DNA from: Amycolatopsis thermophila
Lineage (GTDB): Bacteria; Actinomycetota; Actinomycetes; Mycobacteriales; Pseudonocardiaceae
Direction of reading: 5' to 3'
Length of the DNA: 64,000 nt
NCBI RefSeq assembly: GCF_030814215.1
Contig: NZ_JAUSUT010000001.1
Coordinates: 3,100,001-3,164,000, forward strand
Position numbers and translations under genes: made by a program. Of the stretch, positions 8,051-17,174 are shown piece by piece (within the stretch, counting starts at the first letter, position 1; each line of letters starts with the position of its first letter). The notes beneath the pieces are model-generated. The model did not search any database. It had not been told where the DNA came from and worked only from the letters and a program-made list of their open reading frames with translations.

Positions 8051-9607
8051 CTACGGCCAGTCCACCTGTGGTGAGCGGTAGAAGTCGATGCCCTGCGCCT
8101 CCCAGCGCGGAGCCTGCTGGGCCAGCCGCTCGCGGTAGGCCGTCCAGTCGTGCGTCGACTTCGGGGACCACCCGATCTCGGCGATGCCGGGCAGCCGCGG
8201 GAAGGCCATGAACTCGATGTCGTCGCTGTCGGTCAGGGTCTCCGACCACAACGGCGCCTCGACGCCCGCGACCGACGACTCACCGACGCCCTGGACGGCC
8301 GTCGCCGGGTCCCAGTCGTAGGAGTCGGCGACCTCGACGTACCCGGCCCAGTGCAGGCCGAGCGGGCTGTTCTCGTTGTACTGCATGTCGAGGTAGGCCT
8401 TGTTCGCCGGGGACATCACGATCTTGTTGCCCGCCGCGGCCGCCGCAGCGGTGGCGGCGTCCACTCCGTCGGTGTCCCAGAACTGCGGCACCGCCGACAC
8501 GGGCGGGTTCGCCTTGGCGATCTCGTGCCAGCCCTGGGCGAGTTTCCCGTGCCTGGCGACGATCGACAGCACCTCGCCCGTGAACTTCTGATAGTCCTCG
8601 GGCGTGGTCGCATGGGCCTCGTCGCCGCCGATGTGCAGGTACTCGCCGGGTGTCAGGGCGGCCAGTTCGCCGATCACGTCGTCGAGGAACTTGTAGGTGA
8701 TGTCCTTGTCCACGCAGAACGAGCTGAACCCGACTTCGATGCCGGTGTAGAGCGGCGGGGCGACGCCGTCGCAGTTCAGCTCCGGGTAGGAGGCGAGCGC
8801 GGCGTTGGTGTGCCCCGGCATGTCGATCTCCGGGATCACGGTGATGTGCCGGGACGCGGCGTAGGCGACCAGGTCCGTGTACTGCTCCTGCGTGTAGTAG
8901 CCGCCCGGGCCGCCGCCGACCTCGGTGCTGCCGCCGTAGGTGGCCAGGCGCGGCCAGCTCTTGATCTCGATGCGCCAGCCCTGGTCGTCGGCCAGGTGCA
9001 GGTGCAGGCGGTTGATCTTGTACTGGGCGATCTGGTCCATGTAGCGCTTGACCTCGTCGACCGAGAAGAAGTGCCGTGCGACGTCGAGCATCGCGCCGCG
9101 GTGGGGGAAGCGCGGGTAGTCGGTGATCGTGCCGCCGGGGAGGGTCCACGGGCCGCGCTGGACCCGCTGCGACTCGACGCGCGCGGGCAGCAGCTGGCGC
9201 AGCGTCTGCACGCCGGCGAACAGGCCGTCGCTGGTGTTGGCGCGGAGGGTGACGCCGCCACGGGCGACGGTCAGCTGGTAGCCCTGGTCGCCGACCTGGG
9301 CGGTCGCGCGGAGTTCGAGGGCGATCGAGGGCGCCTTGGTGCGTTCGACGACCGGCAGGCGGTAACCGGTCGAGGGCCGCAGCACGCCGGCGAGGTAGTC
9401 GGCGACCTGCCGGGCGCCGCGGCCGGCTTCGATCGCGGTGGACGGGGTCAGGCGGAAGTCGGCCTTCGGGTCGACCTTCGCCGAGACCGGGGCCGGGATC
9501 ACGTCGGCCAGGGCGCGGGTGGCGGGCTGGCTCGCGGCGGCGGGTTGGGTGAGGGCGGTCAGCGCGAGCGCGGTGGCACCGAGCAGGCCGGTCAGGAATC
9601 TGCGCAT
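8051..9607 (-). CDS. Secreted beta-N-acetylhexosaminidase (GH20)
   Basis: The 518-residue protein starts with a signal peptide (MRRFLTGLLGATALALTALTQPAAA). A GH20b-like N-terminal domain and the catalytic barrel follow. The substrate-assisted catalytic pair is visible in HIGGDEAH (Asp329-Glu330), with HLHLADDQGWRIEI and IPEIDMPGHTNAAL also diagnostic. It removes terminal GlcNAc/GalNAc, for example from chito-oligosaccharides, outside the cell. ATG 9607 is preceded by GGAGAG. A DasR-like site lies 35-50 bp upstream, which fits control by GlcNAc availability. The gene is monocistronic. Confidence 0.95.
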   Translation of the reverse strand: MRRFLTGLLGATALALTALTQPAAASQPATRALADVIPAPVSAKVDPKADFRLTPSTAIEAGRGARQVADYLAGVLRPSTGYRLPVVERTKAPSIALELRATAQVGDQGYQLTVARGGVTLRANTSDGLFAGVQTLRQLLPARVESQRVQRGPWTLPGGTITDYPRFPHRGAMLDVARHFFSVDEVKRYMDQIAQYKINRLHLHLADDQGWRIEIKSWPRLATYGGSTEVGGGPGGYYTQEQYTDLVAYAASRHITVIPEIDMPGHTNAALASYPELNCDGVAPPLYTGIEVGFSSFCVDKDITYKFLDDVIGELAALTPGEYLHIGGDEAHATTPEDYQKFTGEVLSIVARHGKLAQGWHEIAKANPPVSAVPQFWDTDGVDAATAAAAAAGNKIVMSPANKAYLDMQYNENSPLGLHWAGYVEVADSYDWDPATAVQGVGESSVAGVEAPLWSETLTDSDDIEFMAFPRLPGIAEIGWSPKSTHDWTAYRERLAQQAPRWEAQGIDFYRSPQVDWP

Positions 9608-9641
9608 GGGGCACTCTCCGGTGGTTCGGGAGCGGTCCCCT

Positions 9642-9657
9642 AAAGGTATAGACCAGT
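9642..9657 (-). promoter_or_regulatory. DasR-like operator (dre) upstream of the GH20 gene
   Basis: On the minus strand the sequence is ACTGGTCTATACCTTT. The DasR-responsive element of streptomycetes is close to A(C/G)TGGTCTAGACCA(C/G)T, giving about 12 of 16 matches with an intact left half. It lies 35-50 bp upstream of the hexosaminidase start, where it would overlap the promoter. GH20 genes are established DasR targets in Streptomyces. Binding here is inferred. Confidence 0.6.
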
Positions 9658-9705
9658 GTCGGGGCCTGCGCAATGCTCCAGCCGGCGGCCGGTGCGGACC
9701 GGTGT

Positions 9706-9774
9706 GCTCCAGCCGGGTGAATCGGTTCGTTCGACTCGATCGGGTAGCGATTCCCCGGCTGGAGCCCGGTTTTT
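9706..9774. terminator. Long hairpin between prpE and the GH20 promoter
   Basis: The arm GCTCCAGCCGGGTGAATCG (9706-9724) pairs with CGATTCCCCGGCTGGAGC (9748-9765) with a single bulged T, around a 23-nt loop. It follows the end of the minus-strand CoA synthetase gene by about 95 bp and probably ends that transcript. The T-run (9770-9774) lies on the plus-strand side, so a U-tract exists only for rightward transcription, for which no gene is seen. A further copy of GCTCCAGCCGG lies at 9675-9685. Confidence 0.5.
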
Positions 9775-9858
9775 GTCGGTGGTCGCTCCTAGCGTGGCGG
9801 CATGAACTTCTTCGTGGAGGTCGTCGCCGGTCTCAAGTGGACGATCCGGGCGGTCGGG

Positions 9859-11736
9859 TCAGGAATCGCGCAGGATCGTGCGCAGGCTGTCGAGCACCGA
9901 GGGGTCCTCGATCGTCGACGGGACCGGCTCGTCGCGGCCTTCCGCAAGGCCGCGCATCGTCTTGCGGAGGATCTTGCCCGAGCGCGTCTTCGGCAATGCG
10001 TCCACAATGGACACATGGCGGAACGCGGCCACCGGGCCGATGTCCCGCCGCACGGCCGCGATCAGTTCCGCTTTCAGGGTTTCCTCGTCGACGTCCACGC
10101 CGGCCTTGAGCACGACGAGCCCACGCGGCAGCTGTCCCTTGAGCTCGTCGCGCACGCCGATCACCGCGCACTCGGCGACGGCCGGGTGCGCGGCCAGCAC
10201 GGCCTCCATCGAGCCGGTCGACAGCCGGTGGCCGGCCACGTTGATCACGTCGTCGGTGCGGCCCATGACGAACAGGTAGCCGTCCTCGTCCAGGTAGCCG
10301 GAGTCGCCGGTGAGGTAGTAGCCCTCGTACCGGGACAGGTAGGCCTCGACGTAGCGTTCGTCGTCGCCCCACAGCGTCGGCAGCGTGCCCGGCGGCATCG
10401 GCAGCTTGAGGCAGATCGCGCCCTCCTGCCCGGCCGGCAGCGGATTGCCGGACTGGTCCAGGATCCGCACGTCGTAGCCCGGCACCGGCACGGTCGCCGA
10501 CCCCGGCTTGACCGGCATCGGTTCCAGGCCGCGCAGGTTCGCCGCGATCGGCCATCCCGTCTCGGTCTGCCACCAGTGGTCGATCACGGGCACGCCGAGC
10601 TTGTCCGCGGCCCAGTTCAGGGTCTCCGGGTCGAGCCGTTCGCCCGCCATGAACAGGGTCCGGAACGCCGAGAGGTCGTACTTCGCCAGTTCCGCGCCCT
10701 CGGGGTCGACCCGCTTGATGGCCCGCAGGGCGGTCGGCGCGGTGAAGAGGGCCTTCGCCTTGTGCTCGCTGAGGACGCGCCAGAACGCGCCCGCGTCCGG
10801 GGTGCCGACCGGTTTGCCCTCGTACATCACTGTCGTCGCGCCGATCAGCAGCGGGGCGTACACGATGTAGGAGTGCCCGACCACCCAGCCGACGTCGGAG
10901 GCTGTCCACCAGATGTCGCCGGGCTGGATGTCGTAGATCGCGTTCATCGAGTACGCCAGCGCGACCGCGTGCCCGCCGGTGTCGCGCACGACGCCCTTCG
11001 GTTTCCCGGTGGTGCCGGAGGTGTAGAGGATGTAGAGCGGGTCGGTCGCGGCCACCGGCACCGGGTCCACCGGGGTGGCGTCCGCGACCAGCTCCTGCCA
11101 GTCGACGTCGCGCTCGCCGAGAGTCGCCTGGGCGGCCTCGCGCTGCAGCACCACCACCTTGTCGGGCTGGTGCTCGGTCGCGGCGAGCGCCTCGTCGATG
11201 ATCGGCTTGTACTCCACCACCCGGTTCGGTTCGATGCCGCAGGACGCGGCGACGATCACCTTCGGCTTGGCGTCCTCGATCCGCGCCGCCAGTTCCTTGG
11301 GTGCGAACCCGCCGAACACCACCGAGTGCACCGCGCCGATCCGCGCGCAGGCCAGCATCGCCACCACCGCCTCGGGCACCATCGGCAGGTAGACGATCAC
11401 CCGGTCGCCCTTGTCGACGCCGAGCGAGCGCAGCGCCCCGGCGAAGGTGGCCACCTCGTCCCGAAGCCGGGCATAGGTGAAGGTGCGCTTGCTGCCGGTC
11501 ACCGGCGAGTCCCAGATCAACGCCGGTTGCTCGCCGCGGCCGCGTTCGACGTGCCGGTCGAGGGCGTTGTAGGCGGTGTTCAGCTCACCGTCCGGGAACC
11601 AGCGGAACAAGGGGGCGTTCGACGAGTCCAGCGCCCTGGACGGTTCGCGGGTCCAGTCGATCGCCTTGGCGGCGGCCAGCCAGAAACCCTCGGGATCGGT
11701 CAGGCTGCGCTGGTGTTCCTCCGCGTAACGGCCCAT
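9859..11736 (-). CDS. prpE: Propionyl-CoA/acetyl-CoA synthetase, PrpE-like
   Basis: The 625-residue ANL-superfamily enzyme activates a short-chain acid to its acyl-AMP and then to acyl-CoA. The phosphate-binding loop YTSGTTGKPKG lies at about residue 239. DHWWQTETGWP contributes the Thr-Glu adenine contact, YLTGDSGYLDEDGYLFVMGRTDDVINVAGHR forms the hinge region, and SGKILRK at about residue 586 carries the catalytic Lys, which is the acetylation site. The sequence resembles PrpE/ACSS3 propionyl-CoA synthetases more than AcsA, but acetate cannot be excluded. ATG 11736 is preceded by GAGGAGG. The longer open frame upstream was rejected because this ribosome binding site is near ideal. Confidence 0.93.
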   Translation of the reverse strand: MGRYAEEHQRSLTDPEGFWLAAAKAIDWTREPSRALDSSNAPLFRWFPDGELNTAYNALDRHVERGRGEQPALIWDSPVTGSKRTFTYARLRDEVATFAGALRSLGVDKGDRVIVYLPMVPEAVVAMLACARIGAVHSVVFGGFAPKELAARIEDAKPKVIVAASCGIEPNRVVEYKPIIDEALAATEHQPDKVVVLQREAAQATLGERDVDWQELVADATPVDPVPVAATDPLYILYTSGTTGKPKGVVRDTGGHAVALAYSMNAIYDIQPGDIWWTASDVGWVVGHSYIVYAPLLIGATTVMYEGKPVGTPDAGAFWRVLSEHKAKALFTAPTALRAIKRVDPEGAELAKYDLSAFRTLFMAGERLDPETLNWAADKLGVPVIDHWWQTETGWPIAANLRGLEPMPVKPGSATVPVPGYDVRILDQSGNPLPAGQEGAICLKLPMPPGTLPTLWGDDERYVEAYLSRYEGYYLTGDSGYLDEDGYLFVMGRTDDVINVAGHRLSTGSMEAVLAAHPAVAECAVIGVRDELKGQLPRGLVVLKAGVDVDEETLKAELIAAVRRDIGPVAAFRHVSIVDALPKTRSGKILRKTMRGLAEGRDEPVPSTIEDPSVLDSLRTILRDS

Positions 11737-12022
11737 GGGGCAGACCTCCTCATCGTCGAGCTCGTGTCCCACATCATGGCTCAAAAGGCCGTCGCGCGAT
11801 TGTGTCGATGCGGCGACCGGGTGGGTACGCAGCGTGAGCGCGGTTCTCCGCAGCCGGTTCCGCGCTCCGTACGGGGGAGTCGCGGGGGCGATCACCGCAC
11901 GTGCTCACTCGTGCGGGTGGCGGCCCGGAACCGGACCGCAACCCGCCCGTCCCCTCCCGCGTCCAAGGTGCGAATAGGGTGGGAGACCGGAAGCAGTACC
12001 CGAGCACGAAGGGACCCCGGCA

Positions 12023-13738
12023 GTGAACGCGTTGGCGGAGCGGCTGCTGTCCCTCGCACATGCCCTGTTCAACCCGGGCTTCTGCCCCGGCGACTGGGTG
12101 TGGGCCACGGTGGCGGCGGGGGCGCTGACCGCGCTGTTCCCGGTGGTCGGCGCGGTCCTCGTCGCGTTGATGCGGAAGTTCACCGGCAACCGGTACGACA
12201 CCGGTCAGGTCGCGGCGATCGCCGTCATCGCGTTCGTCTTCGTGCTGGGCTTGCCATGGCTGGCGTTCAACGGCATCTCCAGCATCTACCGGGCCGCGGT
12301 GGACGGCTCGTCGACGCTGTCCCGGTCCGACCTGGCGACGTTGAACCGCGAGTACTGTTCGTTCATCGGCCCGCAGAGCAAGTACCTGGGTGGCGGGCAG
12401 AACATCTTCGAGACGATCTTCTACCCGTCGGGCAACGTGCTCGCCTACGGCTACTACCTGGGTGCGCTGGTCGGGCTGCCGCTGCTCGCGCTGCTGTTCA
12501 TGATCCTGCAGGCCCGCACCACGATGCGCCGTGGCCCGAAGTGGCCGGGCCGCCTGCTGTGGGTCGCGTTCGTGCTGTTCGTGGCGTTCTCGGTGGGCGT
12601 CACGGCGAACACGGCCGTCTTCCTGTGGCTGGGCTACCTGCCGATCGCGATGCTCGGGATCATCCCGATCGCGCTGGTCGGACCGCCCGCGTGGTCGGTC
12701 ATCAACCGGCCGGAACGGCCGCGCCCCGAACCGCGCCCGGAACCCCCGCCGCCTGTGCCGCAGCCGCCACCCGCGCCGCCGCAGCAATACACGCCTACGG
12801 CCATCGCGCCGGCCGCGCAGGAGCTGGCCGCGGCGCCCGGCCCGGTTCCGGTGCCGCCCGGGTCGACGGCCAACGGCAGCGGCCGGTACCGCCGCATCAA
12901 GCGTCTCGGCCACGGCGGGTTCGGCACGGTCTGGCAGGCCGTGGACAACCAGCTGGGCCGCACGGTCGCGTTGAAGATCGCGCACGCGCCGGACCAGGAC
13001 ACCGAGGAGCGGATGCGCCGCGAGGCGCGTGCGCTGGCGATGGTGAACCACCCGAACTGCGTGCGGGTCTACGACCTGGTCGAGGAGCCGGACGGGCTCG
13101 CACTGGTGATGGAGTACCTGGAGGGCCAGTCACTGGCCACCGCGGTCGACACGATGGGGCCGCTCGACGACATCGCGGCGGGCCGTCTGTGGGCCACGAT
13201 GGCCGGTGCGCTGGCCGCGGCGCACGAAAAGGGTGTGCTGCACCGGGACGTGAAGCCGTCGAACGTCATCCTGGACCCGGAGGGCGTGCCGCACCTGATC
13301 GACTTCGGCATCGCCCGCAGCCGGGGCGACTCGACGATGACCGCGACCGGGATGATGATCGGTACCCCGGACTTCGTCGCGCCGGAACAGGCGGCAGGCG
13401 CGGCGGCCTCCCCGGCCTCCGACGCGTGGCAGCTGGCCGCCACGGTGAGTTACGCGCTGTCCGGCTACCCGCCGCGCGGCACTCGCGAGACGCCGATGGC
13501 CGCGCTGATGGCCGCGGCGCGGGCGGAGCCGGTGTCACGGCTGCCCCAGCGATCCGTGCACGCCCGCCTGCTGATCGCCTCGCTGGACAACGAGCCCCGC
13601 CGCCGCCCGACGCTGCACACGGTCGTGCGCGAGGTGGAAGGCTTCCTGTCCCGGTCCGGCAAGTCGACGGACGGTCCGGTGACCCGGATCGTTCCCCGCC
13701 AGACCGGCACCACGCGGGCGATCCCCCCACGCGGCTGA
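12023..13738 (+). CDS. Ser/Thr protein kinase with N-terminal membrane domain
   Basis: The protein has 571 residues. Residues 1-225 contain about five to six hydrophobic helices (near 27-50, 63-85, 143-163, 178-200 and 200-222). A Pro-rich linker occupies 230-280. The kinase domain is C-terminal (288-540) with GHGGFG (296-301), Lys318, HRDVKPSN (407-414), DFG (427-429) and APEQ. Most actinobacterial Pkn kinases have the reverse order: cytoplasmic kinase, one transmembrane helix, then an external sensor. Here a multi-pass membrane domain precedes the kinase and could be the sensor. GTG 12023 follows GAAGGGA. The gene diverges from prpE across 286 bp, where nothing else is recognised. The signal and substrates are unknown. 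Confidence 0.9.
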   Translation: MNALAERLLSLAHALFNPGFCPGDWVWATVAAGALTALFPVVGAVLVALMRKFTGNRYDTGQVAAIAVIAFVFVLGLPWLAFNGISSIYRAAVDGSSTLSRSDLATLNREYCSFIGPQSKYLGGGQNIFETIFYPSGNVLAYGYYLGALVGLPLLALLFMILQARTTMRRGPKWPGRLLWVAFVLFVAFSVGVTANTAVFLWLGYLPIAMLGIIPIALVGPPAWSVINRPERPRPEPRPEPPPPVPQPPPAPPQQYTPTAIAPAAQELAAAPGPVPVPPGSTANGSGRYRRIKRLGHGGFGTVWQAVDNQLGRTVALKIAHAPDQDTEERMRREARALAMVNHPNCVRVYDLVEEPDGLALVMEYLEGQSLATAVDTMGPLDDIAAGRLWATMAGALAAAHEKGVLHRDVKPSNVILDPEGVPHLIDFGIARSRGDSTMTATGMMIGTPDFVAPEQAAGAAASPASDAWQLAATVSYALSGYPPRGTRETPMAALMAAARAEPVSRLPQRSVHARLLIASLDNEPRRRPTLHTVVREVEGFLSRSGKSTDGPVTRIVPRQTGTTRAIPPRG

Positions 13739-14076
13739 GCCGCTACGACATCGAGCTGCCGTCCGTGAGGACGGCCGGTCGAGGCCCTGCCGGGGCGCCG
13801 CGCGCAGGGGCCGCGGCCGGCCGAACCGCACGAGCGCTGGTCGCGGCTGGGCGGGTCGAGTGGCAACGTGGCTTCGCGGCGGCGCCCTCGGGCGACGCCA
13901 CGCCGTTGACCAGCGGGTCCGGGCTACTTTTTCGCGTGGAGGGCGGCCGCTCGAGCGGCTCGAATGCTGCTCGTCCGGTGACTGGTACCACCGGCTGGCG
14001 ATGCCCGGCCGAGGACCCGGGCTGGGTTTCCCTCCAGCGGGGACAGCCGGCCGATCGAGCCGTTTCGGGCTTGCCG
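13739..14076. other. Intergenic region with a short hairpin after the kinase gene
   Basis: This 338-bp convergent gap shows no convincing gene. The small hairpin GCCGTCC-GTGA-GGACGGC lies at 13758-13775, 20 bp after the kinase stop, and is the best terminator candidate, although it lacks a U-tract. The rest is GC-rich, with open frames on both strands but no ribosome binding site plus start that would support a product. Confidence 0.5.
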
Positions 14077-14694
14077 TCAGCGCTTGCGGGCCAGCAGGAT
14101 CGCCTGTGGGCGCTTCGCTCCGGCCAGCTCGACTCGTGCCGACACCGCGAATCCGGCGCGCCGCAGCAGGTCGGCGACGTGGTCGGGAGGCAGCAGGTAG
14201 GCGTCGTAGGTGACCGGGTGGCCGTAGGCCCGCTCGGGGCGCAGGTGCTCGTCGCCGGCGTGGAAGCCCATCACCACGTGCCCGCCGGGCGCGAGTGTCC
14301 GGGTGAACTCGGCGAACACGGCCGGCAGCACGTCCGGCGGCACGTGGAAGATCGACCACCACGCGACGATCCCGCCGAGCGCGCCGTCGGCCGCCTGCAG
14401 CGCGGTCATCGAGCCGACCTCGAACCGCAGGTCCGGGTACTGGCGGCGAGCCACCGCGACCATGCGGGGCGACAAGTCGACCCCGAACGCGTCGACGCCG
14501 AGCCCGGCCAGGTGCGCGGTCACGTGTCCGGGTCCACAGCCCACGTCGGCGACCGAGCCGGTCACCAGCTCCGCGAACGCCCCCAGCATGCCGCGGCCCA
14601 CCGCGTCCGAGGCGAACCGCGGGCGCACGAACTCGGCGTAGTCCTCCGCGACGGCGTCGTAGGAGGTCCGGGCGCGCGAAAGGTAGTCGCTCAC
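14077..14694 (-). CDS. Class I SAM-dependent methyltransferase
   Basis: This 205-residue methyltransferase (Methyltransf_25/11 type) has motif I VADVGCGPGHVTAHL, the acidic end of strand 2 in AFGVDLSPRMVAVAR, and WSIFHVPPDVLPAVFAEFTRTLAPGGHVVMGFH covering motifs IV-VI. The substrate cannot be told from sequence. The GTG start at 14694 overlaps the stop of the upstream pmt gene by three bases, so it is translated from the pmt transcript. Such a methyltransferase is not part of the mycobacterial pmt locus and looks like an accessory addition. Confidence 0.88.
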   Translation of the reverse strand: MSDYLSRARTSYDAVAEDYAEFVRPRFASDAVGRGMLGAFAELVTGSVADVGCGPGHVTAHLAGLGVDAFGVDLSPRMVAVARRQYPDLRFEVGSMTALQAADGALGGIVAWWSIFHVPPDVLPAVFAEFTRTLAPGGHVVMGFHAGDEHLRPERAYGHPVTYDAYLLPPDHVADLLRRAGFAVSARVELAGAKRPQAILLARKR

Positions 14695-16238
14695 CGCCAC
14701 GACGGCAGCCACAACTCGGCTTGCCAGCGGGCGTTGCTGATGGGGTCGCCGTTCAGGATCGGCCACAGCCAGGCGAAGTTGGCCACCACCAGGCCGACGT
14801 AGAGCGCCACGACCAGCAGGCCGGTACCGCGGCGTTCGAAGCCGCGGCGGGCGCTGCCGAGGATCTGTCCGAGTGCGAGCGTGAGACCGAGGGCCAGGAA
14901 GGGGGCCATGGGCGTGGCGTAGAAGAAGTACATCTGCCGGTCGATGTTGGTGAACCACGGCAGGAAACCGGCGAGGTAGCCGACCAGTACGGCGGCGTAC
15001 CGCCAGTCGAAGCGGAACAGCCAGCGCCACAGGCCCCAGGCGAGCATCGGCAGGCTGAGCCACCAGGTGGCGGGGGTGCCGATGAGCATCGTGGCCTGGA
15101 TGCAGTTGCTGCTGCCGCACGTGCTGTTGCTGGTCTCGTAGTAGTAGAGCATCGGCCGCAGGCCCATCGGCCAGGTCCAGGGCTTGGACTCCCACGGGTG
15201 CGGATCGTTCTTGGGGGTGACCAGGGTTTCGTGGAAGTGCAGCACGTTCATGGTGTAGTCGCCCAGCGAGCGCAGCGCGGGCGGCACCCAGGCCCAGAAA
15301 CCGGGGTCGATTCCCTGCATCTCGACGTAGTGGCGGTCGGTGCCGGACTCGCTGGCGAACCAGGCCCACCAGCTGGCCAGGTACAGCAGCACCGGGATGG
15401 CGAGGACGGCCCACAGGGCGGGCAGCACGTCACGGCGCAGGGTGCCCAGCCACGGCCGCGGCACGCCGGCGGCCCGGCGCGCGGCCACGTCGAAACCGAC
15501 GACGAGCAGTCCGAAGAAGGCCATGTAGTACAGGCCGGACCACTTCACCGCGAAGGTGAGGCCCAGGCACACCCCGGCCGCGAACCGCCACCAGCGGAAA
15601 CCCAGCTTGGGGCCCCACGGCGACTCGTCGGCCCAGCCTTCGGTGACCGCCACTGCGAGGCGCCGGCGGACCTGGTCGCGGTCGATCAGCAGGCAGGCGA
15701 AGGCGGCGAGGGCGAACAGGGCGATGAAGATGTCGAGCATGCCCATGCGGGCCTGCAGGAACAGCACGCCGTCGCAGATGACCAGGATCCCGGCGATCCC
15801 GCCGAGCAGTGTCGAGCGGGTGAGGCGGCGGGCGATGCGGATGGTCAGCAGCACGATCACCGTGCCGGCCACCGCCGCGCTGAACCGCCAGCCCCAGCCG
15901 TTGTAGCCGAACATCCACTCGCCGAGCGCGATGAGCTGCTTGGCCAGCGGCGGGTGCACCACCAGCTCGTAGCCGGCGTTGTCCTCGAAACCCCCGTTGC
16001 GCAGCATTTGCCACGCCTGCGGCACGTAGTGCTTCTCGTCGAAGACGGGCGTGCCCTTGTCGGTCGGGAAGCCGAGGTTCTGGAATCGGGTGGCCGCCGC
16101 GACGAGCGTGAGCACGATCGTGACCACCCAGCCGCGCAGCCGGTCGTCCGGCATGGGCCGTCCGAGCAGGGTGGCGGCACGGTCCGTCGGCGGGCGGGAG
16201 GGGTCCACCTGGTCCGGTCGCGTCAGCACAGCGGTCAC
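14691..16238 (-). CDS. pmt: Dolichyl-phosphate-mannose-type protein O-mannosyltransferase
   Basis: The 515-residue GT39 enzyme is homologous to M. tuberculosis Rv1002c. The first loop contains FDEKHYVPQAW with the conserved acidic residue (FDE) required for catalysis. Many transmembrane helices follow, as does the HFHETLVTPKNDPHPWESKPWTWPMGLRP loop typical of Pmt. It transfers mannose from polyprenyl-phosphate-mannose to Ser/Thr of proteins as they leave the Sec pathway. GTG 16238 was chosen because homologues begin shortly before the first conserved block; the frame is open to 16430. It diverges from rsmI exactly as in mycobacteria. Confidence 0.92.
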   Translation of the reverse strand: MTAVLTRPDQVDPSRPPTDRAATLLGRPMPDDRLRGWVVTIVLTLVAAATRFQNLGFPTDKGTPVFDEKHYVPQAWQMLRNGGFEDNAGYELVVHPPLAKQLIALGEWMFGYNGWGWRFSAAVAGTVIVLLTIRIARRLTRSTLLGGIAGILVICDGVLFLQARMGMLDIFIALFALAAFACLLIDRDQVRRRLAVAVTEGWADESPWGPKLGFRWWRFAAGVCLGLTFAVKWSGLYYMAFFGLLVVGFDVAARRAAGVPRPWLGTLRRDVLPALWAVLAIPVLLYLASWWAWFASESGTDRHYVEMQGIDPGFWAWVPPALRSLGDYTMNVLHFHETLVTPKNDPHPWESKPWTWPMGLRPMLYYYETSNSTCGSSNCIQATMLIGTPATWWLSLPMLAWGLWRWLFRFDWRYAAVLVGYLAGFLPWFTNIDRQMYFFYATPMAPFLALGLTLALGQILGSARRGFERRGTGLLVVALYVGLVVANFAWLWPILNGDPISNARWQAELWLPSWR

Positions 16239-16302
16239 GGGGGTGATCCTAGGGACCCACGGGTGAACTCGGAGTTCCCGCGCGGCTAATAGGGTGAAGG
16301 CC

Positions 16303-17127
16303 ATGCCGCTCGTCCTCGCCGCGACTCCGCTCGGTGACTCCCGTGACGCCTCCCCGCGCCTGGTCACTGCCCTGGCCGAGGCGGACGTCATCGCCGCCGA
16401 GGACACCCGGCGGCTGCGGTCGCTGGCCACGGCCCTGGACGTGACGCCCCGCGGCCGGGTGGTGAGCTTCTACGAGGACGTGGAGACGTCCCGGCTGCCG
16501 AAGCTGCTGGAGTCGCTGCGCGCCGGGGAGACGGTGGTGCTGGTGACCGATGCCGGGATGCCCAGTGTGTCCGACCCGGGGTACCGGCTGGTGGCGGCGT
16601 GCGTCGAGGAGGAGCTGCCGGTCACCTGCCTGCCGGGGCCGTCGGCGGTGACGACGGCGCTGGCGTTGTCCGGTCTCCCCAGCGACCGGTTCTGCTTCGA
16701 GGGGTTCGCGCCGCGCAAGCCCGGCGAGAAGGGGCGCTGGTTCCGGGAGCTGGCGGGCGAGCCGCGGACCGTCGTGTTCTTCGAGTCGCCCCACCGGCTG
16801 GCGGCGACCCTGTCCGAAGCGGCCGAGGCGCTGGGCGATCGGCGGGCGGCGGTGTGCCGGGAGCTGACTAAGACCTACGAGGAGGTTCGCCGCGGGACGT
16901 TGCCCGAGCTGGCGGAGTGGGCGGCCGACGGCGTGCGCGGGGAGATCACCGTGGTGCTGGAGGGGGCGCGGCCGCGGGCGGTGGCGGTGACCGACCTGGT
17001 GGCGGAGGTCTCGGCCCGCGTGGCGGCCGGCGAGCGGCTCAAGTCCGCCGCGGCGGAGGTCGCCGAGGCGGCCGGGGTGTCGAAGAAGGAACTCTACGAC
17101 GCGGTCCTCGCCGCCCGGCGCGCCTAG
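16303..17127 (+). CDS. rsmI: 16S rRNA (cytidine-1402 2'-O)-methyltransferase RsmI
   Basis: This 274-residue tetrapyrrole-methylase-fold enzyme modifies the ribose of C1402 in the ribosomal P site. Diagnostic blocks are ATPLGD near the N-terminus, AAEDTRR, TDAGMPSVSDPGYRLV, CLPGPSAVTTALALSGLP and FFESPHRL. ATG 16303 is preferred over GTG 16294 because homologues start with M(x)LVLAATPLGD. The equivalent M. tuberculosis gene is Rv1003, also divergent from pmt. It converges with pabB. Confidence 0.95.
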   Translation: MPLVLAATPLGDSRDASPRLVTALAEADVIAAEDTRRLRSLATALDVTPRGRVVSFYEDVETSRLPKLLESLRAGETVVLVTDAGMPSVSDPGYRLVAACVEEELPVTCLPGPSAVTTALALSGLPSDRFCFEGFAPRKPGEKGRWFRELAGEPRTVVFFESPHRLAATLSEAAEALGDRRAAVCRELTKTYEEVRRGTLPELAEWAADGVRGEITVVLEGARPRAVAVTDLVAEVSARVAAGERLKSAAAEVAEAAGVSKKELYDAVLAARRA

Positions 17128-17132
17128 CGGAT

Positions 17133-17148
17133 CGCCCCGATGGGGGCG
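17133..17148. terminator. Small hairpin between convergent rsmI and pabB
   Basis: CGCCCC-GATG-GGGGCG forms a six-base-pair GC stem six bases after the rsmI stop, within the 47-bp convergent gap. It could serve both transcripts. There is no U-tract, so the call rests on position. Confidence 0.35.
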
Positions 17149-17174
17149 CCGTGGCTGCGGGCACCTGATGGACG

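Noticed and set aside
7166..8074. Pro-rich plus-strand frames of up to 302 codons in the 7-8 kb gap.
   Set aside because: Several overlapping frames on both strands are open because of repetitive CCGG-rich DNA. None has a start with ribosome binding site or normal codon bias.
9802..14802. Plus-strand open frame of 1666 codons.
   Set aside because: It runs antisense to prpE and the methyltransferase and out of frame through the kinase. The product is Arg/Gly/Ala-rich with no domain, a usual by-product of very high GC.
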